64,000 nt of DNA from Rhizobiaceae bacterium (GCA_905339215.1 CAJPFN010000014.1:331547-395546); one strand, 5' to 3'. Counted from the first letter of the stretch, positions 43,007 through 53,066 are shown. A program made the numbers and translations. The notes: generated from the sequence alone by a model not told the origin.

Positions 43007-43675
43007 ATGAGCGAGAGCGAAACCGGACCGCGGCGCGTCGTCGTGGTCGACGACCATCCTCTCCTTCGCGACGCGGTGTCCCGCACGCTCGAGGAGGACG
43101 GCGGATTCACCGTGGTCGGCAAGGGCGGTAGCAGCGAAGACGCGCTGCGCCTGGCGGGTGAGCACGATCCGGACATCATGCTGCTCGACCTGTCCATGCC
43201 CGGCGGCGGGCTGACCGTCATTTCCACCCTCGTCTCCGCCTACCCGCGCATGCGGCTCGTCGTGCTCACGGTTTCGGAGAACGACGACGACGTGCTGACG
43301 GCGCTGCAGGACGGCGCTCACGGCTATGTGCTGAAAGGCGTCGAGGCGTCGGCGCTGCGCGAGATCATCCGCGGCATCGCCAATGGCGAGGCCTACGTGC
43401 CGCCGTCGCTCGCCGCGCGCATCCTGGCGGCGCTGCGCATGCCGCCGCAGCAGCCGGCGCCGGCGGGCGCGGGGGACGCGCTCGCCGCGCTCACCCAGCG
43501 CGAGGACCAGATCCTGCGGCTGGTGGCCGCCGGCCGAAGCAACAAGGAGGTCGCCCGCGTGCTCGATCTCCAGGAAAAGACGGTGAAGCACCACATGACG
43601 CGCATCCTGCAGAAGCTGCATGTGCGCAACCGGACCGAAGCCGCGATGATCGTCGCCGAAGCGGCGCGAGGCTGA
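43007..43675 (+). CDS. Response regulator, NarL/FixJ family
   Basis: This 222-residue regulator has receiver Asp61 (DIMLLDLSMPGGG), acidic DD (15-16), Lys in YVLKGVEA and a LuxR-type helix-turn-helix (about 155-215; LTQREDQILRLVAAGRSNKEVARVLDLQEKTVKHHMTRILQKL). It is the cognate partner of the kinase just upstream, with which it overlaps in transcript. Likely targets include the divergent Gly/Asp-rich protein genes. That is inferred from position. Confidence 0.93.
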   Translation: MSESETGPRRVVVVDDHPLLRDAVSRTLEEDGGFTVVGKGGSSEDALRLAGEHDPDIMLLDLSMPGGGLTVISTLVSAYPRMRLVVLTVSENDDDVLTALQDGAHGYVLKGVEASALREIIRGIANGEAYVPPSLAARILAALRMPPQQPAPAGAGDALAALTQREDQILRLVAAGRSNKEVARVLDLQEKTVKHHMTRILQKLHVRNRTEAAMIVAEAARG

Positions 43676-43826
43676 CTGTCCTCCGCGTCGCATCCACTGT
43701 CGCTTTTCGCGTATTGCGCGGCTGTTTTGAGACGGCGCGGTGGGCCGCGCTTCGGCTTCTATGCGCGCGACAGAACGGCCGCGGTATGCGTCCGTTTGCG
43801 ACATCCGAGCCTCACCGGGGGAGTCC

Positions 43827-45506
43827 ATGGCCGAGTTCAAATCCGACATCGAGATCGCGCGCGCGGCGAAAAAGAAGCCGATCATGGAGGTCGGCGCCAG
43901 GCTCGGCATCCCGTCCGACCATCTCCTGCCCTACGGCCACGACAAGGCGAAGATCTCGGCCGAGTTCATCGCCTCGAAGAAGGGCGGCAAGGACGGCAAG
44001 CTGATCCTCGTCACCGCCATCAACCCGACGCCGGCGGGTGAGGGCAAGACGACGACGACGGTCGGCCTCGGCGACGGCCTGAACCGCATCGGCAAGCGCG
44101 CCATCACCTGCATCCGTGAGGCCTCGCTCGGACCCAACTTCGGCGTCAAGGGCGGTGCTGCCGGCGGCGGCTATGCCCAGGTCGTGCCGATGGAGGACAT
44201 GAACCTCCACTTCACCGGCGACTTCCACGCCATCACCACGGCGCACAATCTGCTCTCGGCGCTCATCGACAACCACATCTACTGGGGCAACGAACTCGGC
44301 ATCGACACCCGCCGCGTGGTGTGGCGCCGCGTCATGGACATGAACGACCGGGCGCTGCGCGAGATCATCTGCTCGCTGGGCGGGGTGGCCAACGGCTATC
44401 CGCGCGAGGCCGGCTTCGACATCACGGTGGCCTCCGAGGTGATGGCCATCCTCTGCCTGTCGACGGACCTCAAGGACCTGCAGAAGCGGCTCGGCGACAT
44501 CATCGTCGCCTACCGCCGCGACAAGACGCCGGTCTACGCCCGCGACCTCAAGGCCGACGGCGCCATGGCGGTCCTGCTCAAGGACGCCATGCAGCCGAAC
44601 CTGGTGCAGACGCTCGAGAACAACCCGGCCTTCGTCCATGGCGGTCCTTTCGCCAACATCGCCCATGGCTGCAACTCCGTGGTCGCCACGACCACGGCGC
44701 TGAAGCTCGCCGACTACGTCGTCACCGAAGCCGGCTTTGGCGCCGACCTGGGCGCGGAGAAGTTCTTCGACATCAAGTGCCGCAAGGCCGGCCTGAAGCC
44801 CGCTGCCGCGGTCATCGTCGCCACCGTGCGCGCCATGAAGATGAACGGCGGCGTGAAGAAGGAAGAGCTCGGCAAGGAGAACGTCGAGGCGGTGAAGAAG
44901 GGCTGCGCCAATCTCGGCCGCCACATCGAGAACGTGAAGCAGTTCGGCGTGCCGGTCGTCGTGGCGATGAACCACTTCGTCTCCGACACCGACGCCGAGA
45001 TCGAGGCGATGAAGGCGTATGTCGCCGGCCAGGGTGCGGAAGCGATCCTGTGCAAGCACTGGGCCAAGGGCTCGGAAGGCATCGTCGACCTCGCCAACAA
45101 GGTGGTGGAGCTGGCCGAGGGCGGCGCCGCGCAGTTCTCGCCGCTCTATCCCGACGAGATGAAGCTGTTCGACAAGATCGACACGATCGTCAAGCGCATC
45201 TACCGCGGCTCCGAGGCGATCGCCGACAAGAGCGTGCGCGACCAGCTGAAGCAGTGGGAGGATGCCGGTTACGGCCACCTGCCGGTGTGCATGGCCAAGA
45301 CGCAGTACTCGTTCTCGACCGATCCCAACCTGCGCGGCGCGCCGACCGGCCACGTCGTGCCGGTGCGCGAGGTCAGGCTGTCGGCCGGCGCCGGCTTCGT
45401 CGTGGCGATCTGCGGCGAGATCATGACCATGCCGGGCCTGCCCAAGAGCCCGTCCTCTGAGAAGATCTTCCTCAACGAGCAGGGCTATATCGAGGGCCTA
45501 TTCTAG
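43827..45506 (+). CDS. fhs: Formate-tetrahydrofolate ligase
   Basis: This 559-residue enzyme makes 10-formyl-tetrahydrofolate from formate, THF and [19 protein letters not shown] contains the P-loop (about 64-79), and [29 protein letters not shown] and [10 protein letters not shown] are family landmarks. The ATG at 43827 follows GGGGGAG; the frame extends upstream to 43740 without similarity. The N-terminal [19 protein letters not shown] is the standard opening. It is single-copy here with no adjacent folate genes. A strong hairpin terminator follows. Confidence 0.97.
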   Translation: MAEFKSDIEIARAAKKKPIMEVGARLGIPSDHLLPYGHDKAKISAEFIASKKGGKDGKLILVTAINPTPAGEGKTTTTVGLGDGLNRIGKRAITCIREASLGPNFGVKGGAAGGGYAQVVPMEDMNLHFTGDFHAITTAHNLLSALIDNHIYWGNELGIDTRRVVWRRVMDMNDRALREIICSLGGVANGYPREAGFDITVASEVMAILCLSTDLKDLQKRLGDIIVAYRRDKTPVYARDLKADGAMAVLLKDAMQPNLVQTLENNPAFVHGGPFANIAHGCNSVVATTTALKLADYVVTEAGFGADLGAEKFFDIKCRKAGLKPAAAVIVATVRAMKMNGGVKKEELGKENVEAVKKGCANLGRHIENVKQFGVPVVVAMNHFVSDTDAEIEAMKAYVAGQGAEAILCKHWAKGSEGIVDLANKVVELAEGGAAQFSPLYPDEMKLFDKIDTIVKRIYRGSEAIADKSVRDQLKQWEDAGYGHLPVCMAKTQYSFSTDPNLRGAPTGHVVPVREVRLSAGAGFVVAICGEIMTMPGLPKSPSSEKIFLNEQGYIEGLF

Positions 45507-45509
45507 GAA

Positions 45510-45541
45510 GCAGCCGGCCTCCGCGGCGGGAGGCCGGCTGC
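45510..45541 (+). terminator. Terminator hairpin after fhs
   Basis: A perfect 13-bp stem (45510-45522 with 45529-45541), loop GCGGCG, lies 3 bases after the fhs stop. It is followed by CTTGCTCCT rather than a long U-run and also sits 9 bases beyond the end of the convergent arylamine acetyltransferase gene, so it may serve both. Confidence 0.7.
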
Positions 45542-45549
45542 CTTGCTCC

Positions 45550-46371
45550 TCAAGCCGCGTCGGACAGCGCTCCGCCGATCCGCGACCAGACGGCGTCGGC
45601 CTCGCGGCGGTCGATCTTCAGCGCGAAGACGTTGTCGAGGCAGGCGGAAAGCTCGTCAGCCGAGCGAAGTGCGCGCTTCTCGGTCCCCGCCGCCGTCTCC
45701 AGCGTCAGCGTCGTGTCGAACATCGCGGCGCGGCCTTCGGCGCGGTGCCGGCTCAGCATCAGATGCGAAGGGAAGGGCGACTTCTCCCAGCGGGCGCATA
45801 GATAGTTTGCCGCCTCGACGTCGGCCGCCGTCACCGGGAACGGGTCGAAGCCGTAGAGCGAGAACCAGCCCGACGCCTCCTGCCGTTCGAGCACGAGTTC
45901 GCCGGTTGCTGCGTCTGCCCGCAGGCGAAAGACGCGGCCGCCGATCCGGTGTTCGGCGCCGACCGCCGCGAGCGGCACGATGCCGTGGGCGCCCGGCCCG
46001 CCGAAGCCCGTATCGGCGAGGAACTCGCGGCCGCCGACCCCCACGATCCAGGCATAGTGCGAGCGCGGGCCGCCGGTCGCTGCCCCCATGCGCACACGCC
46101 CGAGGAACGGGCGCTTGACGAAGCCCGTTGCGTCGAGGGCCGCGCCGAGCAGCGTGTTCAGCTCCATGCAGTAGCCGCCGCGGCGGTCGGAAACGAGCTT
46201 GCGCCAGACCGCAACCGGCGAGAGATCCGGAACGGTGCCGAGCAGCGGCTCGATGTTTTCGAAGACGATCGCGGCCATCTGCGCCTTCACCAGGGCGTCC
46301 AAACCCTCGACCGTGACGTCGACGCGGTCGAGGCCGATGCGGCCGAGATAGTGTGTGAGCGAAAAAGTCAT
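45550..46371 (-). CDS. Arylamine N-acetyltransferase
   Basis: This 273-residue enzyme transfers acetyl groups from acetyl-CoA to arylamines, hydrazines and similar xenobiotics. The Cys-His-Asp triad is intact: Cys68 (RRGGYCMELN), His105 (SHYAWIV) and Asp120 (FLADTGFGG). The ATG at 46371 begins MTFSLTHYLGRIG, as in the family, and the long upstream frame is antisense to the LysR gene. It is divergent from that LysR-type regulator, with only 100 bp between, which is the usual arrangement for a regulated enzyme gene. Confidence 0.93.
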   Translation of the reverse strand: MTFSLTHYLGRIGLDRVDVTVEGLDALVKAQMAAIVFENIEPLLGTVPDLSPVAVWRKLVSDRRGGYCMELNTLLGAALDATGFVKRPFLGRVRMGAATGGPRSHYAWIVGVGGREFLADTGFGGPGAHGIVPLAAVGAEHRIGGRVFRLRADAATGELVLERQEASGWFSLYGFDPFPVTAADVEAANYLCARWEKSPFPSHLMLSRHRAEGRAAMFDTTLTLETAAGTEKRALRSADELSACLDNVFALKIDRREADAVWSRIGGALSDAA

Positions 46372-46471
46372 TCCTTGAACTCCGGTTGGAATGCCGCCTT
46401 CTGGTTCGATTGACACGCTTCGGGCAATCCGCAACTTTGCATGGCCCCATGCGCCGGAGAATACCCCATCG

Positions 46472-47341
46472 ATGCTGTCCGACTGGAGCGATCTCCGGAC
46501 CATCCTCGCCATCGCCCGCGCCGGAACACTCTCGGGGGCGGCGCGTGCGCTCGGTGTCAGCCAGTCGACGATATCGCGGCGCCTGCAGGCGATCGAGCGC
46601 GACGCCGGCGAACGGATCTTCGTGCGTTCGAGCGACGGCGGCTTTGAGCCGAGCGCGCTCGGAACGCGCCTTGTCGGCGCGGCCGAGGAGATGCGCACCG
46701 CCTTCGAGGCGGCGCGCGCGGCGCTGGGCGGCAGCCAGACGCCGGTACGCATCGCCACCTGCGAGGCGATCGCCAACGCCGTGCTGACGCCTGTCCTGCC
46801 GCGCTGGGCGGTCGAAGAGGGCGGGCGCTTCGACATTGCGGTGCACGACGACCTGTTTTCGCTGCCCGACGACGATTTCGATGTGCTGGTGACGCCGCTC
46901 GAATCGGCGCCCGCCGACATGGTCGGCAGCAGGATCGCGCGACTCGACTGGGGTCTCTATGCCGGCGAGGCCTGGCTTGCGCGTCACCCGGCGCCGCTCG
47001 TGTCGGGGAGTCTCGCCGGATCGGCGGTCATCGCCGCGTCGGGCTCGCTCGCCGAGGTCGGAGCCTACCGCTGGTTCGCCGGACTGGGTGGCGAGCGCGT
47101 CGCGTCGGCGACGAGCCCGCTTGCCATGGCCGACCTCGCCGCGCACGGCGTCGGCATCGCGCTCCTGCCGCGGCTGGTTGCCGCCGGCGACCGGCGGCTG
47201 ACGGAACTCGCCTTCTCCGGCCTGCCGTCGAGCGACGTGTGGATGGTGGCGAAACGCGCCACCGCCGAGCGGCCGCAGGTCGCGACCTTCCTCAAATGGT
47301 CGCGGCGCAACCTGAAGGACAAGGCCCGACCCGACGGATAA
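46472..47341 (+). CDS. LysR-family transcriptional regulator
   Basis: This 289-residue regulator has an N-terminal winged helix (about 1-62, LRTILAIARAGTLSGAARALGVSQSTISRRLQAIE) and an effector domain with substrate-binding folds. The effector domain is rather degenerate (no strong consensus) and ends VATFLKWSRRN. The ATG at 46472 is used. It is divergent from the arylamine N-acetyltransferase gene, with a 100-bp shared promoter region, and likely controls it. Confidence 0.87.
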   Translation: MLSDWSDLRTILAIARAGTLSGAARALGVSQSTISRRLQAIERDAGERIFVRSSDGGFEPSALGTRLVGAAEEMRTAFEAARAALGGSQTPVRIATCEAIANAVLTPVLPRWAVEEGGRFDIAVHDDLFSLPDDDFDVLVTPLESAPADMVGSRIARLDWGLYAGEAWLARHPAPLVSGSLAGSAVIAASGSLAEVGAYRWFAGLGGERVASATSPLAMADLAAHGVGIALLPRLVAAGDRRLTELAFSGLPSSDVWMVAKRATAERPQVATFLKWSRRNLKDKARPDG

Positions 47342-47377
47342 CCGGCCGCACCTGGGCCGAGGCGCCTTCCGGACAGT

Positions 47378-48091
47378 TCAGCCGAGCATGCGCACCGGCG
47401 AAAACAGGTTCATGTCGCGGAAGCTGCAGAAGGCCGGCGGGGCGAGTTCGAGCACCGGAACCTCCGCGGCGAAGTCGCGGCCGATCGCGTCGAGCGCCGG
47501 CAGGTAGGCCGCTTCCGCGCCGGCCGGCAGCCATTCCTTCACATAGGCGAGCGTGACGTGGAACGTGTAGTCGTCGTGGTCGGGATGGCGGTAGCCGAAA
47601 GCCTCCGCCAGGCGGTCGCGCAGCGCCCGCAGCCTGTGTTCGTCGTCGTGCGTCGCGCCCGCCACGACGAGGCCGAGCGGCGTCACCTCGACCAGCCTGA
47701 CGGCGAACGGCTCGGCTGGGGCGAAGCCCTCCAGCCGGGCGTCGAGCAGGCGGGTCGTCTCCTCGATCGGCGCGTCGAGGTCCATGCCCGCCGGCCAGAA
47801 GGGGGCGGTCCGGCGGCCCTCGATCGTGCCCTGGAAGACGGTCATGTGCCAGCTTTCCGGCGGCGTCCAGGCGAAACGGCCGGCATGGGGCAGGGCCTCC
47901 AGGCGCGTACGAACGCGGCCGAGCGCGGCTTCCGTCGCCGAGCCGGGGACGACGTGGCTGACCACCGTGTTGCCGGGTTCGAAGAGGAAGCTGCCGCCGG
48001 CGTCGAAGCGGCGGCCGAGATAGAAGGGCGGGCCGTCCTTGCCGGTCTCGAGGAAATGCGTGGCAAACGTCTCTCTGGTCGGGTAGCGCAT
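47378..48091 (-). CDS. 2H phosphoesterase family protein (DUF1868)
   Basis: This 237-residue protein has the two His-x-Thr motifs of the 2H/RNA ligase-like superfamily: His82 in WHMTVFQGT and His178 in FHVTLAYV. The family members with this layout are DUF1868 proteins, thought to act on 2',3'-cyclic or 2'-5' nucleotide bonds. The ATG at 48091 begins MRYPTRETFATHFLE. It is convergent with the LysR gene and divergent from the PAP2 gene. Substrate unknown. Confidence 0.83.
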   Translation of the reverse strand: MRYPTRETFATHFLETGKDGPPFYLGRRFDAGGSFLFEPGNTVVSHVVPGSATEAALGRVRTRLEALPHAGRFAWTPPESWHMTVFQGTIEGRRTAPFWPAGMDLDAPIEETTRLLDARLEGFAPAEPFAVRLVEVTPLGLVVAGATHDDEHRLRALRDRLAEAFGYRHPDHDDYTFHVTLAYVKEWLPAGAEAAYLPALDAIGRDFAAEVPVLELAPPAFCSFRDMNLFSPVRMLG

Positions 48092-48191
48092 CGTCAGCCT
48101 GCGTCTCGTGTGGGGTCCGCCGTGTAGCCGCCTTTCCTGACGGGTTCGTGACGGCTTGCCTGCCGCGGTCAATTCTCTAAGGGTGATCGCC

Positions 48192-48902
48192 ATGGCGTAT
48201 TCTCCGACCGACCTCGTGCGCGGCCTGCGCGACTTCCGGCTGGCGACCCTGCCGGTGACGATGATCGCCATCGCCGCCGCCGGCATCTTCGCCTTCTTCG
48301 CCATCGCCGACGAGATGGCGGAGGGCGAGATCGATGCCTTCGATACCTGGCTGCTGCTCGCCCTGCGCAATCCCGCCGACCCTTCCGATCCGATCGGCCC
48401 GCCATGGCTCGAGGAAACGGCGCTCGAGATCACCGCGCTCGGCGGCTATCCGCTGATCGTGCTGACGCTCGCCGCGGTCATCGGCTTCCTCCTGGTGACG
48501 CGGCGGCCGGGCCCCGCGCTCTACGCCCTGCTGTCGGTCTCGGGCGGAACGGTGGTCAGCCAGCTGCTGAAATCGTTCTACGACCGGCCGCGGCCGGACC
48601 TCGTCGCCCATCTCGACACGATCCACACTGCGAGCTTTCCCAGCGGCCACGCGATGATGTCGACGGTCGCCTATCTGACGCTCGCGGCCCTGATCGTGCG
48701 CATCGTCGAATCGAGGGCCGCGCGGGCCTACGTGCTCGTCGTCGCGGTCCTCGTCTCGCTGGCAGTCGGCGCGAGCCGCGTCTATCTCGGCGTCCACTGG
48801 CCGAGCGATGTCGCCGCCGGCTGGGCGATGGGCGTCGCCTGGGCGAGCCTGTCGTGGCTGGCGATCTCGGCGCTGCGCCGATGGTCGGGACGGGAAGGGT
48901 AG
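48192..48902 (+). CDS. PAP2-family phosphatase
   Basis: This 236-residue membrane phosphatase has five or six helices and all three PAP2 motifs: K127-x-x-x-x-R132-P in KSFYDRPRP, PSGH at 150-153, and SRVYLGVHWPSD with His202 and Asp206. It probably removes phosphate from a lipid phosphate or undecaprenyl pyrophosphate. The ATG at 48192 has AAGGGTG upstream; GTG at 48183 is an alternative. Its physiological substrate is not shown by context. Confidence 0.9.
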   Translation: MAYSPTDLVRGLRDFRLATLPVTMIAIAAAGIFAFFAIADEMAEGEIDAFDTWLLLALRNPADPSDPIGPPWLEETALEITALGGYPLIVLTLAAVIGFLLVTRRPGPALYALLSVSGGTVVSQLLKSFYDRPRPDLVAHLDTIHTASFPSGHAMMSTVAYLTLAALIVRIVESRAARAYVLVVAVLVSLAVGASRVYLGVHWPSDVAAGWAMGVAWASLSWLAISALRRWSGREG

Positions 48903-49028
48903 GGGGTGGATCCTCCCGGGCAGAGCGGGGGAGGTCGCCGGGACGGACCGAACGGTCATGACTGCTCCGTCCTGCCGCTCCCGCAAACCCGCTTGCCCAA
49001 GACCCCGTTCGGCGCTATGGAGCATTCC

Positions 49029-49073
49029 ATGCTCATGACTTCGACCCAGAACAAGTGGTGGCGGGCCTGCTGA
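49029..49073 (+). CDS. trpL: trp operon leader peptide TrpL
   Basis: A 14-codon frame MLMTSTQNKWWRAC has two adjacent Trp codons (TGGTGG, 49056-49061) and a GGAG site 6 bases before the ATG at 49029. An in-frame ATG at 49017 would add four residues but has no ribosome site. It ends 117 bases before trpE(G). Tandem Trp codons before trpE(G) are the hallmark of rhizobial transcription attenuation. Ribosome stalling at these codons would favour the anti-terminator. Confidence 0.9.
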   Translation: MLMTSTQNKWWRAC

Positions 49074-49075
49074 CA

Positions 49076-49150
49076 GCGGCCTTTCGAAGCGCGTGCGCGT
49101 GAAAGTTGAAGGTGGCCGCAGGAGAAGTCCGGGCGGCCATTTGCTTTTTT
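49076..49150 (+). promoter_or_regulatory. trp attenuator (anti-terminator and terminator hairpins)
   Basis: The terminator is an 8-bp GC-rich stem (49112-49119 with 49133-49140, one G-T pair) followed by TTTGCTTTTTT. The anti-terminator can form from GCGGCC (49076-49081) and GGCCGC (49114-49119), so the two are mutually exclusive. Together with TrpL this gives classic tryptophan-sensitive attenuation of trpE(G). Confidence 0.88.
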
Positions 49151-49190
49151 CGCCTCCGGACCGACCGCGGCAGGACACAGGAGACGGGGA

Positions 49191-51380
49191 ATGACGGTCG
49201 AGATCCTTGAAGACGGCGCCGAGAGGTTCGTCACCGCCGGCGGTGTCGCCATCCGGCGCGAGCGCCACGAGGTCGAGTATGCGGGGGCGATCGAGCCCTA
49301 TGTCGACGGGCTGAACAGCCGCCGCGGCGCGGTGTTCTCGTCGAACTACGAATATCCGGGCCGCTACACGCGCTGGGACACCGCCATCATCGACCCGCCG
49401 CTGGTCGTCTCGGCGCGCGGCCGCGCCATGGCGATCGAGGCGCTGAACGGGCGCGGCGAGGCGCTGCTGGTGCCGATCCGCAAGGCGATGCGCGGCCTCT
49501 CCGAGGTCGCCGTCACCGAGGATACCGCCACCGCGCTGCGCCTGAAGGTCGCCGAGCCCGGCCGCGTCTTCACCGAGGAGGAGCGCAGCCGCGTGCCCTC
49601 GGTGTTCACCGTGCTGCGCGCCATCGTGGCGCTGTTCCGCACCGCGGAAGACCCCAATCTCGGCCTCTACGGCGCCTTCGGCTACGATCTCGCCTTCCAG
49701 TTCGACCCGGTCGACTATGTGCTGAAGCGCAAGGAGAGCCAGCGCGACCTCGTCCTCTACCTGCCCGACGAGGTGCTGGTGGTCGACCACTATTCGGCGA
49801 AGGCGTGGAAGGACCGCTACGACTATTCCGGCGAGGGCTTCTCCACCGCCGGCCTGACGCGCACGGTCACCGAGGAGCCGTTCCGGCCGTCCGACCGCAT
49901 CCCGCCGCGCGGCGACCACGAGCCCGGCGAGTACGCCCGGCTGGTCGAGAAGGCCAAGGAGAGCTTCCGCCGCGGCGACCTTTTCGAGGTGGTGCCCGGC
50001 CAGATGTTCTACGAGCGCTGCGAGACGGCGCCGTCGGAGATCTCGCGGCGGTTGAAGTCGATCAACCCGTCGCCCTATTCGTTCTTCATCAATCTCGGCC
50101 AGCGCGAGTACCTCGTCGGCGCCTCGCCGGAGATGTTCGTGCGCGTCAACGGCCGCCGGGTCGAAACCTGCCCGATCTCCGGCACGATCCGACGCGGCGA
50201 CGACGCCATCTCCGACAGCGAGCAGATCCTGAAGCTGCTCAACTCGAAGAAGGACGAGAGCGAGCTGACCATGTGCTCGGACGTCGACCGCAATGACAAA
50301 TCCAGAGTCTGCGAGCCGGGCTCGGTGCGCGTCATCGGCCGCCGCCAGATCGAGATGTATTCGCGGCTGATCCACACGGTCGACCACATCGAGGGGCGGC
50401 TGCGCGAGGGCATGGACGCCTTCGACGCCTTCCTCAGCCACGCCTGGGCGGTGACGGTCACCGGCGCGCCGAAGCTGTGGGCCATGCGCTTCATCGAGAG
50501 CCACGAGAAGAGCCCGCGTGCCTGGTATGGCGGCGCGATCGGCATGGTCCATTTCAACGGCGACCTGAACACCGGCCTGACGCTTCGCACCATCCGCATC
50601 GAGGACGGCATCGCCGAGGTGCGCGCCGGCGCCACGCTGCTCTACGATTCCGATCCCGCCGAGGAAGAAGCCGAAACCGAACTGAAGGCATCCGCCATGC
50701 TTGCCGCGATCCGCGACGCCAAGGCCGGCAACGCCGGCGCAAACGAGCGCAAGACCGCGCGCGTCGGCGAAGGCGTCAACATCCTGCTCGTCGACCACGA
50801 GGACAGCTTCGTCCACACGCTCGCCAACTACTTCCGCCAGACGGGCGCCAACGTCTCGACCGTGCGCACGCCCGTGGCCGAGGAACTGTTCGACCGGCTG
50901 AAGCCCGACCTCGTCGTGCTTTCGCCCGGACCCGGCATGCCGAAGGACTTCGACTGCGCCGCCACGATCCGCAAGGCGCGGGCGCGCGACCTGCCGATCT
51001 TCGGCGTCTGCCTCGGCCTGCAGGCGCTGGCGGAAGCCTATGGCGGGGAACTGCGCCAGCTGCACGTGCCGATGCACGGCAAGCCTTCGCGCATCCGCGT
51101 CTCCAAGCCCGGCATCGTCTTCTCCGGCCTGCCGAAGGAGGTCACCGTCGGCCGCTACCATTCGATCTTCGCCGACCCAGTCCGCCTGCCGGACGACTTC
51201 ACGGTGACGGCCGAAACCGAGGACGGCGTGATCATGGCCTTCGAGCACCGAAAGGAGCCGATCGCGGCCGTGCAATTCCATCCCGAATCGATCATGACGC
51301 TCGGCCAGAACGCCGGCATGCGCATGATCGAGAACGTGGTCGCGCACCTGCCGCGCAAGGCCAAGGAAAAGGCGGCGTAA
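49191..51380 (+). CDS. trpE(G): Anthranilate synthase, fused TrpE-TrpG
   Basis: This 729-residue bifunctional enzyme converts chorismate and glutamine to anthranilate. The N-terminal TrpE part (about 1-520) contains the chorismate-binding core ([26 protein letters not shown], then [16 protein letters not shown] and [14 protein letters not shown]). The C-terminal glutamine amidotransferase (about 535-725) has nucleophile Cys607 ([16 protein letters not shown]) and the His697/Glu699 pair (FHPES). This fusion is typical of rhizobia. GAGACGGGGA precedes the ATG. Expression is controlled by the attenuator upstream. Confidence 0.97.
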   Translation: MTVEILEDGAERFVTAGGVAIRRERHEVEYAGAIEPYVDGLNSRRGAVFSSNYEYPGRYTRWDTAIIDPPLVVSARGRAMAIEALNGRGEALLVPIRKAMRGLSEVAVTEDTATALRLKVAEPGRVFTEEERSRVPSVFTVLRAIVALFRTAEDPNLGLYGAFGYDLAFQFDPVDYVLKRKESQRDLVLYLPDEVLVVDHYSAKAWKDRYDYSGEGFSTAGLTRTVTEEPFRPSDRIPPRGDHEPGEYARLVEKAKESFRRGDLFEVVPGQMFYERCETAPSEISRRLKSINPSPYSFFINLGQREYLVGASPEMFVRVNGRRVETCPISGTIRRGDDAISDSEQILKLLNSKKDESELTMCSDVDRNDKSRVCEPGSVRVIGRRQIEMYSRLIHTVDHIEGRLREGMDAFDAFLSHAWAVTVTGAPKLWAMRFIESHEKSPRAWYGGAIGMVHFNGDLNTGLTLRTIRIEDGIAEVRAGATLLYDSDPAEEEAETELKASAMLAAIRDAKAGNAGANERKTARVGEGVNILLVDHEDSFVHTLANYFRQTGANVSTVRTPVAEELFDRLKPDLVVLSPGPGMPKDFDCAATIRKARARDLPIFGVCLGLQALAEAYGGELRQLHVPMHGKPSRIRVSKPGIVFSGLPKEVTVGRYHSIFADPVRLPDDFTVTAETEDGVIMAFEHRKEPIAAVQFHPESIMTLGQNAGMRMIENVVAHLPRKAKEKAA

Positions 51381-51393
51381 GGAGAAACCTGGA

Positions 51394-52302
51394 GTGGCGG
51401 CCAAGGAGAATATCGCGCGCCTGGCCGCCTGGTCGATCGCCGTTTCGCTCGGCGTGATGGCGTTGAAGTTCGTCGCCTGGCGCATGACGGGATCTGTGGC
51501 GCTCTATTCGGACGCGCTGGAATCGATCGTCAACGTGATCGCCGCGGCCGCCGCCTACTGGGCCATCCAGGTGAGCCACAAGCCGGCCGACAGCACCCAC
51601 CAGCACGGCCATCACAAGGCGGAGTATTTCTCCGCCGTGCTCGAAGGCGTGCTGATCGTGCTCGCCGCCTTCCTCATCATCGCCGAGGTGTGGAGGGCCT
51701 GGCAGCATCCGCTCGTCCTGGAACAGCCCTGGCAAGGCCTCGCGGTCAACGGGCTGGCGGCACTCATCAACGGTGCCTGGGCGGGACTCCTCATCCGGGC
51801 CGGACGCAAGGGCCGCTCGCCCGCGCTGGTCGCCGACGGCAAGCACATCATGACCGACGTCGTCACCTCGGTCGGCGTCATCGCCGGGCTGATCGGCGCC
51901 GTCGTCACCGGCTGGACCGTGCTCGACCCGCTGCTGGCGCTGATCGTGGCGCTCAACATCCTGTGGCAGGGCTGGGGCGTCATCGGCTCCTCGGTCGATG
52001 GGCTGATGGACAAGGCCGTCGAGCCGCAGGAGCACATCCGCATCCGCGACATCATATCGGCCAATTCCAAGGGCGCCATGGAGGTCCACGACCTGAAGAC
52101 GCGGATCGCCGGCCGCGCCACTTTCATCGAGTTCCACATGGTCGTCGACGCCGACATGAGCGTCGGCGAAAGCCACGTCATCTGCGACCGCATCGAGGAA
52201 GCGCTGAAGGCGGACATTCCCTCGGTGCGCGTCATCATCCACGTCGAGCCGGACGACGAGGCCAAGCTGCCGAAGGGCACCGCCGCCGTGCCTTTCGCCT
52301 GA
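51394..52302 (+). CDS. Cation diffusion facilitator (CDF) metal exporter
   Basis: This 302-residue membrane protein exports divalent metals (Zn, Fe, Co or Mn) in exchange for protons. There are six helices (ALYSDALESIVNV is the TM2 region with the first Asp pair; DGKHIMTDVVTSVGV contains the TM5 His/Asp metal ligands) and a C-terminal ferredoxin-like domain (DLKTRIAGRATFIEFHMVVD). HHKAEY after TM2 is family typical. It starts at GTG 51394, 13 bases after the trpE(G) stop, and may share its transcript. Confidence 0.92.
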   Translation: MAAKENIARLAAWSIAVSLGVMALKFVAWRMTGSVALYSDALESIVNVIAAAAAYWAIQVSHKPADSTHQHGHHKAEYFSAVLEGVLIVLAAFLIIAEVWRAWQHPLVLEQPWQGLAVNGLAALINGAWAGLLIRAGRKGRSPALVADGKHIMTDVVTSVGVIAGLIGAVVTGWTVLDPLLALIVALNILWQGWGVIGSSVDGLMDKAVEPQEHIRIRDIISANSKGAMEVHDLKTRIAGRATFIEFHMVVDADMSVGESHVICDRIEEALKADIPSVRVIIHVEPDDEAKLPKGTAAVPFA

Positions 52303-52319
52303 GGGCTGCCGGAAATGCC

Positions 52320-53066
52320 CTACTTGCCGAACGGCACGACCAGGAAACGCCGATCGGGCCCTTCGAAGCCGTAGGGATAGGTGGAGACGATCGCCACGGC
52401 ATTCTCCAGCCCGCCGCCGAGATAGGGGAAGATGACCGCATAGATGGCGTAGTCCATCGCGCAGCCGCGCGACTTCGGCAGCGTTCCCTTGTCCCGGTAC
52501 AGTTCGCGGTCCGGGCCGTCGCCGGAAAGCGTCAGGGCAAAACCCTTCGTCTCGCCGACCAGTTCGGGATCGCAGCCGGCGGGCGCCGGCGCCGTAAAGG
52601 TCTCGATCGACAGCGTGAAGTCGCCCTCGGTCTGTCCCGGCAATCCGTAGGCCGGGTAGCCGAAACGCATCGACGGCTCTGGATCGAGCACGCCGTCGCC
52701 CATCAGCGCCGCAACCTGTGCCGGCATGTCGATCTTCAGCGCAGCGAGCTTGGCCCTCGCCGCCGCGGCGACCCTGGCGCGGACCGCGGCGAGTTGCACC
52801 TCCTCGCTGTCGGCCCTCTCGCGATAGGGCGTTCCGGCGACCCACTGGTCCTTGACGAGATCGACGACATAGAGGCTCGAATAGGCGAAGCCGGAGCCGT
52901 CCTGGACGCCGAATTCCTCGAAGGCGATGTGGCGAAGGTCTTCCGAATAGCCGATGACGTCGACCAGGGCGCGGTCGCCGGCGCGGGCGGGCGCCGCGGA
53001 CGACAGCGCTGCGGCGCCGGCCAGCAGCAGGGCGGCGAAGGTTCGTCTCAATCCCGTCGGCGTCAT
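52320..53066 (-). CDS. DUF2259 secreted protein
   Basis: This 248-residue exported protein has a signal peptide (about 1-29, cleavage ARA-GD) and the DUF2259 pattern: IGYSEDLRHIAFEEFGVQDGSGFAYSS and VVPFGK at the C-terminus. Function of the family is unknown. The ATG at 53066 is chosen because the signal sequence starts there. It is convergent with the CDF gene and divergent from the AbrB-type gene. Confidence 0.8.
   Translation of the reverse strand: MTPTGLRRTFAALLLAGAAALSSAAPARAGDRALVDVIGYSEDLRHIAFEEFGVQDGSGFAYSSLYVVDLVKDQWVAGTPYRERADSEEVQLAAVRARVAAAARAKLAALKIDMPAQVAALMGDGVLDPEPSMRFGYPAYGLPGQTEGDFTLSIETFTAPAPAGCDPELVGETKGFALTLSGDGPDRELYRDKGTLPKSRGCAMDYAIYAVIFPYLGGGLENAVAIVSTYPYGFEGPDRRFLVVPFGK

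Noticed and set aside
45550..46920. Extended 456-codon frame for the arylamine acetyltransferase
   Set aside because: The extra N-terminal part is antisense to the LysR gene; the family start at 46371 gives the normal length and catalytic residue positions.
49191..51485. 1102-codon minus-strand frame opposite trpE(G) and the PAP2 gene
   Set aside because: Antisense shadow across two clear plus-strand genes; no domain.
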